Under the pieces are notes generated by a model. It saw nothing but the letters and a program-made list of their open reading frames with translations, was not told the origin of the DNA and did not search any database. Below, in pieces: positions 41,495 through 49,140 of a stretch of 49,140 bases of DNA; within the stretch, counting starts at the first letter, position 1; each line of letters starts with the position of its first letter. The DNA is taken from positions 1 through 49,140 of IMG/VR virus record IMGVR_UViG_3300027734_000109. The stretch is one strand, 5' to 3'. The translations under genes were made by a program, and so were the position numbers. The DNA comes from a virus.

Positions 41495-42103
41495 ATGAAA
41501 AAATTTCACCAATATCTTGCAGAAAGCGAACGCACATACGATTACAGGATCAAGATCCTGGGCGATGTGCCCCCAACCTTTATCAAGGATCTGGAACAAA
41601 AACTCGAACAGTTTGACATTGTCAAGATGTCAGGCAAAAAGACCACACCGGTGCAGCGACTATTAAAAGACTTCCCCAACGAAGAAAATGACATGGTTAC
41701 GTCAGTGGATGTGAGTTTCCGTTATCCGGCTATCGAACCACAGATACAACAACTGGCTCAACTGTTAGGGTTCAATCCCAACAGGATCCGACTGTTGACA
41801 CAACCATATGTAGACAGCATTGACAAAGAAATTTCTGACATCAACGCACAGAACAAGGACTTGATCGCTGATACCGATTATCCTGCACCTGATGCCGAAC
41901 AGCAGGCCTTGAAGAAAGATTACTCCGGTGATCCATACAAACATGCGGTATTACAAAATGCATATCGTTCAGATTTCACAGTAGCCGGTGGCAAAACACC
42001 TCCAGCAAAAACCACCAATGATATCAAGCAGGACACAAAGAGTCCAATGACTGATGTCAAACGCACGCCACGGCCTGCTACTTTCGCAACACCAAGAGGA
42101 TAA
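41495..42103 (+). CDS. Putative capsid-targeted head protein
   Basis: 202 residues. The N-terminus MKKFHQYLAE|S closely resembles the capsid targeting sequence of T4 internal proteins (MKTYQEFIAE|A), which is cut by the prohead protease after L/I-x-E. The next 110 residues form an alpha/beta domain (YDYRIKILGDVPPTFIKDLE, VTSVDVSFRYPAIEPQIQQL); the C-terminal 70 are disordered and Pro/Lys/Asp-rich. Similar proteins precede the large charged head protein in T4-like marine phages, so a head-internal or scaffold-associated role is likely. It heads a late transcript with a perfect TATAAATA and is followed after 3 bases by the 971-residue gene. Confidence 0.6.
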   Translation: MKKFHQYLAESERTYDYRIKILGDVPPTFIKDLEQKLEQFDIVKMSGKKTTPVQRLLKDFPNEENDMVTSVDVSFRYPAIEPQIQQLAQLLGFNPNRIRLLTQPYVDSIDKEISDINAQNKDLIADTDYPAPDAEQQALKKDYSGDPYKHAVLQNAYRSDFTVAGGKTPPAKTTNDIKQDTKSPMTDVKRTPRPATFATPRG

Positions 42104-42106
42104 ACC

Positions 42107-45022
42107 ATGAGCGATTATTTTTTCTATGACATGAACAAGAAGATGGCCGACTTGGCTAAAAAGCAGCAATTGGCTGAAGATGCCCAATCTGCTCCAGCCA
42201 AGCCTGCACCCAACCGGTTGATGGAAGCAGCCGCTGACTATTCAGCCAAGAAAGCCGCAGCCGGCAAAGACATCGGCAAGCCGGGCAAGAACTTCAGCAA
42301 GATCGCTGCTGGTGCTGCCAAGAAGTATGGCAGTGCAGAAGCAGGCAAGCGTGTGGCAGGTGCTGTGTTGAACAAACTGCGTCACCCTACAAAGGAAGGT
42401 GTCGAGCCTCCAAAACATTATGGTCCACCAGGACAAATTCCAAGTGTTGAAACAGCTAAATTTGATCGGTATATGCAAAAACGCTGGGCCGAGCACGAAG
42501 CAACAAGACCCGTACCGATAACGCCACCGGGTCTCCCAACCAAAGAAGGCGTGAATCAATCTCAACTCAAGCCTTACAAGTCCACAATGAAGGAAGGCGG
42601 CAAGCCAGACTTCTTGGATCTTGACAAAGACGGAAATCGCAAAGAGCCAATGAAATCTGCTGCTCGCAGTGCCAAGAAAGACATGGATGAAAGTGCATTA
42701 CAAGCTGCGTTTGGCAAAAAGAAATATGGTGATCAAGGTATGCAGGCATTACAAAAGGCCGGAAGAAACAATGCTAGTGATAGCACCATGAAAAAGATTC
42801 GCAACCAGTATGACAAGTATGATGAAAGCATAACGGATGAAGCACATGTTCGCCATCTAGATATAAGAGGTGACAGAGGCGGCGACGAAGCCGACGCAGA
42901 AGAATACAGCAATGAATTTCAATTATATAATCCTCGTATTTCTGACAAGAAACGCAATAGTGAGTTAACAACTAAAGGGTTTAGTCGAGCTCAAGATGTG
43001 GGCGATCGGTTAGGTGATGTAATGCGGCATAACAAAGAAAAATCTGCATATGGTAAGACCATGGGAGGACGCATCAAATCAGCATTAGGGCTAGACGAAG
43101 TTGATGCCACTCCACAACATGTGGATGATTGGACACCACCACCTAAGCCTGCACCCAAAGCCAGCGCACCTCGCCCACCTGTGGCACCTAAGCCTGCTCC
43201 AAAGAAGCCAGCCATGTATCCTCCACAGGCCATTGATGATCCGGTAAAAGAAGGTGGCGTGCCAATGACACCCAAGCAAAAGAAATTTGCTGCTTTGGCA
43301 AAACCTTTTGACAAGATCACTTTCGCTGACAAGATTGTTGGTGCCAAGAAAGAAGTGGACGAAATGTTAGGCGATGTAGCAGCCGATGCTATGAAGAAAG
43401 CAGTTGGCAGCAGAGGACAAAGCAGTTATCAACGCGGACAACAACAAGACGATGAGTTTGCAAGTGATCATTTTGCAAGGGCCCGTAATCAACGTCGTCA
43501 TGACGCAGAAGACGAATGGGCAAGAAGCAAAGGTCGCAAACCTCATGCTGACATGGACGAAAGTTTCCTAGACGACGAACCCACTAGCCGTAGGTCAAGC
43601 ACCGGTGGTAGAATTGATACCTCTGAACCAGGTGTCACACGCCATCGTGCAGTGAAAGGCAACTACAGCGGTGCAGGACACGACGCCGGTGCCGATGATG
43701 AGCCAAGTGGTGCTGTAGGCCGCCGTAAGGTTGGAGCAGGCATGGGCAAGAAGATTGGCGCTAAAATCAATCGAGGCACATCAAAACTCATGACCAAAGA
43801 AGGCGACATGCCCGAAGACATGATTGAGCCACAAGATTCAGGTGAATACGATCGCGAAGGCGAAATGGCCAAGGACGATATCAAGACTGTGGTGCGCCAT
43901 GCACAAGCCTTGGAAAAGATACTAGGTGACGAGGATAATCTGCCAGAATGGGTGCAATCCAAGCTGGCCAAGATCGAAGGCATGATGACTGCTGTGGATG
44001 ACTACATGCAGAATCAGAATGACGATGACAGCGGCGACGATATGGAAATGGACGAAGAGCGAACCAGCAAGCGTGATAACCGTGCCGAACGAGCCGGCCG
44101 CAAGGTAGCCAAAGATATCGAATACGATGAGAAGAGAAAAGACGGTATTCACGGTAAACGCCGTGGTAGCGAAGATGACAAAGCTGAACGAGCCGGTAAG
44201 AAAGTTACCAAGGACATTGAGTACGACGAGAAGAAAAAAGACAAGAAGAAAAAAGAAGTGGATGAAACTACAACTTCTGGATCAGTTGCTACTGGTGCTG
44301 CTGCACCCAAGTCTGGCGGCCATAGTTACGGCAAAGGTATCTACGACAGTCTAAATCGTCAGTTGGAAAACATGATCTCTGAGTCAATGAACATCAACAT
44401 GAGCATGAACAACGACGATCACGGCGGTCCGCGCCAAAGCCTTACAGTTACTGCCACAGATGAAGATGCTGTGATGTTGGCCGGCTTGCTGAAGATGGCT
44501 GGACTAGGGCATGGTGATGAACATATCCACGCCATGACTGGTGATGATTCTGACATGGATGCTTTGCACAATATCAATCACATGCACGGTGATGAGCCAT
44601 GCGAAGAATGTGGATCTACTGAATGCGAATGCGATGGCATGATGGAAAATATCGCAACCAATCCAGACGGAACTCCTTATGTAACCGACATTGACCCTGA
44701 TCAGCACGATGCAGAAACAGCAAGACTGGGACGAGCCGGCCAGGCTCCATCTTTTAGAACACCCGGTGCGGCATCTGCTGGCCAAGGTGGATATAATGAA
44801 ATAGAAGAAGCCTACGGCGACACTGATGCGTCTGAAAATGAACCAGATTGGCCCACAGACGAAGAAGGTACAGACGATGCCATGATGTACAGCGGTGGAT
44901 TGAATGGTCCAAAGTCAACTGGCCAAACTACTACTCCAATCATCGCACATCAAAATGACCGCATGGGATCAGACGGTGATCACGAACTGCGTCGCATGAT
45001 GGAAATTGCTGGACTTAGGTAA
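42107..45022 (+). CDS. Large charged low-complexity head protein (putative)
   Basis: 971 residues, mostly disordered, rich in Lys, Asp, Glu, Met and Gly. Landmarks: QQLAEDAQ and RLMEAAAD near the N-terminus (both fit L-x-E protease sites); repeated (T/V)KEG motifs; an EF-hand-like PDFLDLDKDGNRKEP at about 166-180; a conserved DIKTVVRHAQALEKILGD-to-LPEWVQSKLAKIEGMM helix pair near 600, known from head-region proteins of T4-like marine phages; a tandem repeat (ERAGRKVAKDIEYDEK / ERAGKKVTKDIEYDEK) near 665 and 695; LTVTATDEDAVMLAGLLKMA; and a Cys cluster CEECGSTECEC. It is probably an internal head or core protein processed during maturation; no enzyme domain is seen. Confidence 0.6.
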   Translation: MSDYFFYDMNKKMADLAKKQQLAEDAQSAPAKPAPNRLMEAAADYSAKKAAAGKDIGKPGKNFSKIAAGAAKKYGSAEAGKRVAGAVLNKLRHPTKEGVEPPKHYGPPGQIPSVETAKFDRYMQKRWAEHEATRPVPITPPGLPTKEGVNQSQLKPYKSTMKEGGKPDFLDLDKDGNRKEPMKSAARSAKKDMDESALQAAFGKKKYGDQGMQALQKAGRNNASDSTMKKIRNQYDKYDESITDEAHVRHLDIRGDRGGDEADAEEYSNEFQLYNPRISDKKRNSELTTKGFSRAQDVGDRLGDVMRHNKEKSAYGKTMGGRIKSALGLDEVDATPQHVDDWTPPPKPAPKASAPRPPVAPKPAPKKPAMYPPQAIDDPVKEGGVPMTPKQKKFAALAKPFDKITFADKIVGAKKEVDEMLGDVAADAMKKAVGSRGQSSYQRGQQQDDEFASDHFARARNQRRHDAEDEWARSKGRKPHADMDESFLDDEPTSRRSSTGGRIDTSEPGVTRHRAVKGNYSGAGHDAGADDEPSGAVGRRKVGAGMGKKIGAKINRGTSKLMTKEGDMPEDMIEPQDSGEYDREGEMAKDDIKTVVRHAQALEKILGDEDNLPEWVQSKLAKIEGMMTAVDDYMQNQNDDDSGDDMEMDEERTSKRDNRAERAGRKVAKDIEYDEKRKDGIHGKRRGSEDDKAERAGKKVTKDIEYDEKKKDKKKKEVDETTTSGSVATGAAAPKSGGHSYGKGIYDSLNRQLENMISESMNINMSMNNDDHGGPRQSLTVTATDEDAVMLAGLLKMAGLGHGDEHIHAMTGDDSDMDALHNINHMHGDEPCEECGSTECECDGMMENIATNPDGTPYVTDIDPDQHDAETARLGRAGQAPSFRTPGAASAGQGGYNEIEEAYGDTDASENEPDWPTDEEGTDDAMMYSGGLNGPKSTGQTTTPIIAHQNDRMGSDGDHELRRMMEIAGLR

Positions 45023-45026
45023 TCGT

Positions 45027-45206
45027 ATGACCAATCAATTTCAGACCTACGCAGAGACCATGGCACGGTTGTCGGAACGACATCCGCCCGCACCTACGCC
45101 ACAGGAAGTGCGGAATCAACCTGTGATGATCCCCGGTGTGCTGAGCCAGACCACAAATCTGTTCCGTCCCGTGGCAGTGGCAGATCTAAATAAGGATAAC
45201 AAATAA
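45027..45206 (+). CDS. Small hypothetical protein
   Basis: 59 residues from the ATG at 45027, five bases after the preceding stop; a longer frame would begin inside the 971-residue gene and is less likely. Sequence: a helical start (MTNQFQTYAETMARLSERHP) and a Pro-rich remainder (PAPTPQEVRNQPVMIPGVL). Its stop overlaps the start of the next gene (TAATG). Not recognised. The late box of the next gene lies within its last codons. Confidence 0.5.
   Translation: MTNQFQTYAETMARLSERHPPAPTPQEVRNQPVMIPGVLSQTTNLFRPVAVADLNKDNK
45186..45192 (+). promoter_or_regulatory. Late promoter box CTAAATA
   Basis: Ends 13 bases before the ATG at 45206; TAAGGATAAC overlaps it as the ribosome binding site. Confidence 0.55.
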
Positions 45207-45529
45207 TGGCTATTCAAGTAATCAAGGACACAGCCGGCAATGTGTTATGGACCACAGACAAAGCCCAGATCAATTCTGAAAGCAATAATGTGACCTATCA
45301 AGTCAATGTGCAACAACTGACTTACATACAGGCCAACGGTGTTCCTGCCAATGCTACCATGAGCACTGCCACTGGCAACTTGTATGCCAATGCAGTATCT
45401 GTGCCCAATGGAACCATCCAAGAAATTTATGTGGGCGCAGGCAACTATTTGATCTTAACAGGCACAAATTTTACAGCCGTCGCATTAGGCACAGCATCAT
45501 CCGCTAAAGCAGGCTCAAACGGCATCTAA
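45206..45529 (+). CDS. Small beta-rich virion protein (putative)
   Basis: 107 residues: AIQVIKDTAGNVLWTTDKAQ, VTYQVNVQQLTYIQANGVPA, ATGNLYANAVSVPNGTIQEI, ending in TASSAKAGSNGI. An all-beta, Asn/Thr/Gly-rich composition like the fibre proteins, no Cys. It has its own late promoter and good ribosome binding site, so it may be abundant; a head decoration or fibre-attachment protein is possible. Function not recognised. It is followed after one base by the 45531 gene. Confidence 0.6.
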   Translation: MAIQVIKDTAGNVLWTTDKAQINSESNNVTYQVNVQQLTYIQANGVPANATMSTATGNLYANAVSVPNGTIQEIYVGAGNYLILTGTNFTAVALGTASSAKAGSNGI

Positions 45530-45530
45530 C

Positions 45531-45905
45531 ATGCGAGCAAATGAGTTCATCTCTGAAGGACAAGCAGTAGGCCGACTCAGCAAAACAAAAAGTTTTGCCA
45601 CAGTAGGTCTACACAAATTTGTTGATCCTAATCGAGCCGATCGAGTGTATGAACTAAATCGTATCATGATGGCAGCAGCCAGCACCGATGGAACTTTTGT
45701 GCCTGACATAGATGGTGAATCCTGGGCCGGTCGCTACAACATTGCTGCACCTTACACTGAAGAAGAACACAACATGCTGAAAATGGCCTACAAAGCCATC
45801 GGGTCAGAAGTTGAGGATCTCAACCACGGTGATCTCCGCAGCCTAGAAATCCCCAGCACCAGCACAGTGAGTCCTGTAAAAGCATTCAAAGGTTATCCCC
45901 GATGA
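45531..45905 (+). CDS. Putative capsid-targeted internal protein, paralogue 1
   Basis: 124 residues. The N-terminus MRANEFISE|G has the layout of T4 internal-protein targeting peptides (basic residue, x, E-F-I-x-E, cut after Glu). The body (YELNRIMMAAASTDG, YTEEEHNMLKMAYKAIGSEV) is alpha-helical and acidic. The C-terminus SPVKAFKGYPR is nearly identical to that of the 46432 product, showing that the two are paralogues. It overlaps the next gene by ATGA. Suggested role: packed in the head and ejected with the DNA, or an assembly factor; the basis is the peptide and the cluster. Confidence 0.6.
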   Translation: MRANEFISEGQAVGRLSKTKSFATVGLHKFVDPNRADRVYELNRIMMAAASTDGTFVPDIDGESWAGRYNIAAPYTEEEHNMLKMAYKAIGSEVEDLNHGDLRSLEIPSTSTVSPVKAFKGYPR

Positions 45906-46435
45906 GAGCAAGAGAATTCATAAGAGAACAACTAGCACCTCTAGGCAAAGCGGCTGCTCCTTATGTTCTTCCTGCAATCCAGCAAGGTATCAAGCGGGTA
46001 TTACCTGCGATAGGTGGACTGGGTGCAGGATTGGGATTGGGCAAACTGGCATCTACTGATACTGCCACTGATAATCCTCCGAAAAAAAGTTTTAAACTAA
46101 TCCTTCAAGGAAAGTTTGGAAACAAGCCCGGAAATATGAACTCCGAAACTGTTTGGCATGCTTTGCCAGATGTATTTCCTCGAGACTATCCTAAAACAGA
46201 TTACGGTCATGAGATTCGTGTTCCTCAAGATCTCATAGTAGATCAGATTGGTCAAACAGGAAGTGCTGTGATTAAAAGTGGTATACCCAGCATGGACTTG
46301 GCAGAAACATACCGCCAAAAACTTTGTAGTTTGAATTACCCTGATCAGATAATACCCACCCGAACAACAGGTAAAATTCCTTTAGAATGTTGTCAAATTG
46401 AACAAGAACCTGTAAAAGAAGGAATTCGTCGATGA
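45902..46435 (+). CDS. Putative capsid-targeted internal protein with hydrophobic Gly-rich segment
   Basis: 177 residues. MRAREFIRE|Q is the targeting-type N-terminus. Residues 20-50 are hydrophobic and Gly-rich (VLPAIGGLGAGLGLGKLA), long enough to insert into or disturb a membrane. The remainder is a globular alpha/beta domain (FKLILQGKFGNKPGNMNSET, VFPRDYPKTDYGHEI, MDLAETYRQKLCSLNYPDQI) with three Cys, unrelated to anything I recognise. It ends in VKEGIRR, matching the KEG motifs of the 971-residue protein. ATGA overlaps on both sides keep it in a tight late operon. Confidence 0.6.
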   Translation: MRAREFIREQLAPLGKAAAPYVLPAIQQGIKRVLPAIGGLGAGLGLGKLASTDTATDNPPKKSFKLILQGKFGNKPGNMNSETVWHALPDVFPRDYPKTDYGHEIRVPQDLIVDQIGQTGSAVIKSGIPSMDLAETYRQKLCSLNYPDQIIPTRTTGKIPLECCQIEQEPVKEGIRR

Positions 46436-46824
46436 GAGCAAGAGAATTCATCACTGAACAAGCAGCGCACTTGCCAGCAGAAATAGCAGAGCCCTTGAGA
46501 TATACTTATGTGTTGCCTGGTGTGAATGGTAGCGATCCCTATGGCTCGTATAGATTGTCGGTGGCCATGGCTCGGGCTAGATCAGATGCTGGTCAGCAGG
46601 ACGGTGTGAATGATTTCATGATTCCGTGGACATCAGAAACTGCGTTTGGGGAACATGCTGTGATATCCGGTATGGATGAACAAGTGATACCTATCATTGA
46701 TCAAGCATTGAAAATGACCCAAACACCTGGAGGTAAGCAACTGGTATCAACAGCCAAGAGTCAAGAACCAGCGTTTGTGGACAAAACAAGTCCGGTAAAA
46801 GCCTTCCGGGGCTATCCAAGGTAA
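46432..46824 (+). CDS. Putative capsid-targeted internal protein, paralogue 2
   Basis: 130 residues. The N-terminus MRAREFITE|Q differs from its neighbour's by one residue in the first nine. Body: YTYVLPGVNGSDPYGSYRLS, AMARARSDAGQ, AFGEHAVISGMDEQVIPIID and KQLVSTAKSQEPAF, then the C-terminus SPVKAFRGYPR shared with paralogue 1. The family of small proteins with this start and end seems common in T4-like aquatic phages, function unknown. It overlaps the preceding gene by ATGA and is followed after 3 bases by the endonuclease. Confidence 0.6.
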   Translation: MRAREFITEQAAHLPAEIAEPLRYTYVLPGVNGSDPYGSYRLSVAMARARSDAGQQDGVNDFMIPWTSETAFGEHAVISGMDEQVIPIIDQALKMTQTPGGKQLVSTAKSQEPAFVDKTSPVKAFRGYPR

Positions 46825-46827
46825 CCT

Positions 46828-47637
46828 ATGAAAAAACTTTTAGCAATCTATTTAATCTTTCTCGCGGCCACAGCAAATGCCTGGACACAACGACCACCAC
46901 AGGACATCAGAACCTGTGCTGTGCATGCTCCTTATGGACTGCCTGCCACCATAGCCACACAATCAATCTGTAGACAAGCATATCTTGTGGGTTACGATGT
47001 GGCAGCTAAGATACCCAGATATGTCACATACACATTGATACCACGAAACGCATTAGGTTGCGTGGCAAGAACCAATGCGTTCGCTAGTGATCAATCGATA
47101 CCCAGTGGTGCCACACCTGAAGACTATGCCGGCACCGGCTACGACAAAGGCCACATGAGCCCAGACGGTGACCTATCATGGGATCCGCAGGTGGAGTTTG
47201 AATCATTCCTCATGACCAACATGGCACCACAAGCAGGCAGTTTAAATCGTGGCATCTGGAAATTACTGGAAACAAGTATCCGTGGATGGGCGGTGCAGCA
47301 CAACAACAGTTTCACCATCTATGTGGGTGCCATATACAATGCACAAGATCGACGCATCGGCTCGGGAGTAGTGGTGCCACATGCATTCTACAAGATCGTG
47401 ATCAACAATCAGACCAACGAGATCGCAGGCTGGATGTTTCCACATGTGCCACCCTACCCAAATCTGGGCAATGACTTGACCCGTTTCCGTGTGCCAGTGG
47501 ACTTGATTGAACAAGAATCCAGAGTAAACTATGCGTTTCCGCCCACAGCAAAAGAACTCAACCCTGGACAGGAATGGACAGTAGACTTTGGCGATCTGAC
47601 CCGAGTCAAAAGAGCCAAATGTGGCCGATCCGAATAA
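46828..47637 (+). CDS. Exported DNA/RNA non-specific endonuclease (NUC1/NucA family)
   Basis: 269 residues with a clear signal peptide (MKKLLAIYLIFLAATANA, probable cut after ANA, residue 18). The mature part has the beta-beta-alpha-metal nuclease signature YDKGHMSPDGD (a DRGHM variant with Lys), the downstream Asn-containing MTNMAPQAGSLNRGIWKLLE, and VYVGAIY-type core strands (FTIYVGAIYNAQDRRIGSG). All expected catalytic residues (His of GHM, Asn of TNMAP, Glu of the WKLLE helix) are present. It probably degrades DNA and RNA in the periplasm or outside the cell, for nutrient release or exclusion. It is odd as an exported enzyme between internal-protein genes and the terminase. Confidence 0.85.
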   Translation: MKKLLAIYLIFLAATANAWTQRPPQDIRTCAVHAPYGLPATIATQSICRQAYLVGYDVAAKIPRYVTYTLIPRNALGCVARTNAFASDQSIPSGATPEDYAGTGYDKGHMSPDGDLSWDPQVEFESFLMTNMAPQAGSLNRGIWKLLETSIRGWAVQHNNSFTIYVGAIYNAQDRRIGSGVVVPHAFYKIVINNQTNEIAGWMFPHVPPYPNLGNDLTRFRVPVDLIEQESRVNYAFPPTAKELNPGQEWTVDFGDLTRVKRAKCGRSE

Positions 47638-47640
47638 ATC
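47634..47640 (+). promoter_or_regulatory. Degenerate late box ATAAATC before gp17
   Basis: AATAAATC overlaps the stop of the endonuclease, 17 bases before the ATG at 47658; one mismatch to the late motif. Confidence 0.3.
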
Positions 47641-47657
47641 CGGATAACTAACTGACT

Positions 47658-49140
47658 ATGGCCGCTGCAAATGAAACGGTGCTGATCAAGGCACCACACC
47701 GTCGTCAAAAATTCACAGAACAACAACTGGAAGAGTTTTTGAAATGTGCTGACCCCGACACAGGTCCAGCCTACTTCATGGACAACTTCTTCTACATCCA
47801 GCATCCCACACAGGGCAAGATGCTGTATCATGCTTTTGATTATCAGAAGAAACTGATCGATACATATCACAACTATCGCTATTCCATCTCCATGATGCCC
47901 AGGCAGACTGGCAAATCAACATCAGCAGCAGGCTACATACTTTGGTTTGCCATGTTCGTGCCAGACTCAACCATCCTGATCGCGGCACACAAATACACCG
48001 GTGCCCAAGAGATCATGCAGCGTATTCGCTTTGCTTACGAACTGTGTCCTGATCACATTCGAGCAGGTGCCACTAACTACAACAAAGGCTCAATCGACTT
48101 TGAAAACGGCAGCCGCATAGTGAGTGCCACAACAACAGAAACAACAGGTCGTGGTATGAGTATTACATTACTCTACGCCGACGAGTTTGCCTATGTGCGT
48201 CCTACTATCGCCAAAGAGTTTTGGACTAGTATATCACCCACATTGGCCACAGGTGGTAAAGCCATTATCACAAGCACACCCAACTCGGACGAAGATCAGT
48301 TTGCGTTCTTGTGGAAAGGTGCCAACAAGTGCGAAGATGAATACGGCAATCCTACTGAAGTGGGCATGAACGGATTCCGAGCATACAGAAGTTATTGGGA
48401 AGAACATCCAGACCGTGATGCTGCCTGGGGCGAAAACATGCGAGCACAGTTGGGTGATGATCGTTTCCGCCGTGAGATGGGCTGCGAGTTCATTATCAAT
48501 GATGAGACCTTGATAGCACCTGCCAAACTGCTGGATCTCACTCACAAGGATCCCATACACAGAACAGGACAAGTGCGTTGGTTTGAGCCTATCCGCAAAG
48601 ATCAAGTGTATGTGGTGGCACTGGATCCTAGCCTAGGCACCGGTGGTGATCCTGCTGCCATACAGATCTTGGAAGCCAACACCACACGACAAGTGGGCGA
48701 ATGGCGGCACAACCGCACACCCATTCCGGAACAGGTGCGTATCATGGCTGACATTATCAAGCATATACATGACACCGTGCAAGATGACAAGAGCATCTAC
48801 TACTCAGTAGAGAACAACACCATTGGTGAAGCAGCGTTAATCTCTATCATGGAGTACGGCGAAGAGAATATCAAGGGCTACTTCCTTAGCGATGCCGCCA
48901 GCCCTACCACACGACGCTTCCGCAAGGGCTATAACACAACAAACCGGAACAAACTGGCTGCTTGCTCCAAACTAAAGAACCTGATCGAGTCAGGGCGTAT
49001 GCGGGTGAACAGTGCCAGTTTGATCAGTGAACTCAAGAACTTCGTGGCCCATGGCACCAGTTATGCTGCCAAGCCCGGCGAAACTGACGACTTGATCATG
49101 GCTATGATCCTGGCTGTGCGTATGCTTGTAACCCTGCAGA
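47658..49140 (+). CDS. gp17: Large terminase subunit, gp17-like (3' partial)
   Basis: 494 residues are visible and the frame is open to the right edge. It is the ATP-driven DNA packaging motor and headful nuclease. ATPase: Walker A PRQTGKST at 81-88, Walker B LLYADEF at 171-177 with the catalytic Glu176, coupling motif TSTPN at 205-209. Nuclease (RNase H fold): D323 in VALDPSLGTGGD, E385 in YSVENNTIG, and D477/D478 in GETDDLIMAM, equal to T4 D401, E458 and D542. T4 gp17 is 610 residues; the N-terminus here is shorter. It starts 20 bases after the endonuclease stop, with CGGATAAC as a weak ribosome binding site. Confidence 0.95.
   Translation, partial: MAAANETVLIKAPHRRQKFTEQQLEEFLKCADPDTGPAYFMDNFFYIQHPTQGKMLYHAFDYQKKLIDTYHNYRYSISMMPRQTGKSTSAAGYILWFAMFVPDSTILIAAHKYTGAQEIMQRIRFAYELCPDHIRAGATNYNKGSIDFENGSRIVSATTTETTGRGMSITLLYADEFAYVRPTIAKEFWTSISPTLATGGKAIITSTPNSDEDQFAFLWKGANKCEDEYGNPTEVGMNGFRAYRSYWEEHPDRDAAWGENMRAQLGDDRFRREMGCEFIINDETLIAPAKLLDLTHKDPIHRTGQVRWFEPIRKDQVYVVALDPSLGTGGDPAAIQILEANTTRQVGEWRHNRTPIPEQVRIMADIIKHIHDTVQDDKSIYYSVENNTIGEAALISIMEYGEENIKGYFLSDAASPTTRRFRKGYNTTNRNKLAACSKLKNLIESGRMRVNSASLISELKNFVAHGTSYAAKPGETDDLIMAMILAVRMLVTLQ

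Noticed and set aside
1-49140. tRNA genes, integrase or attachment sites
   Set aside because: I found no convincing cloverleaf, recombinase motif or att-like repeat by reading; a tRNA search program would be needed to be certain.

Overview
The window is a contiguous, densely coding piece of a T4-like tailed phage (myovirus). The calls rest on T4-type virion genes that can be recognised by sequence: prohead scaffold gp22 (5' end off-window), major capsid gp23, neck gp13 and gp14, tail completion gp15, sheath gp18, tube gp19, head completion gp4, a gp16-like small terminase and large terminase gp17 (3' end off-window). A T4-type late promoter box (nTAAATA, several copies TATAAATA or GATAAATA) recurs upstream of transcription units. 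A few sigma70 promoters of the TTGACC-17-TATAAT type precede small and metabolic genes, pointing to a bacterial host with a standard housekeeping sigma factor. There are no photosynthesis genes, integrase, tRNA or CRISPR array. The host cannot be named; the style of the fibre genes resembles those of uncultured aquatic phages.

Layout. 1-2.0 kb: scaffold and capsid, closed by a terminator. 2.1-9.97 kb: a fibre protein ending in a Hint domain, a HAD-like protein, a LamG lectin, a reverse-strand TPR-glycosyltransferase, a structural protein and a GNGQS-motif protein. 10.0-23.4 kb: the adhesion region, with a 2675-residue collagen-like fibre, three tandem adhesin plus small-partner cassettes, the remnant of a fourth adhesin, and two more fibre genes. 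23.5-27.3 kb: two coupled modification genes, a beta-propeller/FkbM methyltransferase/radical SAM fusion and a TPR plus 2-oxoglutarate oxygenase protein. 27.3-30.5 kb, reverse strand: gp14, gp15, Nudix. 30.5-34.6 kb: small early-type genes, neck gp13, a DEDDh exonuclease, a dNMP kinase and a reverse-strand zinc/HNH-like gene. 34.7-41.5 kb: a very large sheath (1206 aa), tube, tube-fold protein, gp4 and gp16. 41.5-46.8 kb: a cluster of proteins that start with T4-internal-protein-like capsid targeting peptides, plus a 971-residue charged protein. 46.8-49.1 kb: an exported DNA/RNA endonuclease and gp17.

How they fit together. The structural genes build a contractile-tailed particle. The fibre region supplies long, modular adhesins, each small partner gene translationally coupled to its adhesin. 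Enzymes of sugar and peptide modification lie on both sides of the Thr/Gln-rich collagen-like fibre, which suggests (inference) a fibre-decoration pathway. The right-hand cluster looks like cargo packed into the head and ejected with DNA. Regulation appears to combine late promoters placed almost on the start codon, hairpins over ribosome binding sites, and a terminator hidden in a gene on the opposite strand.
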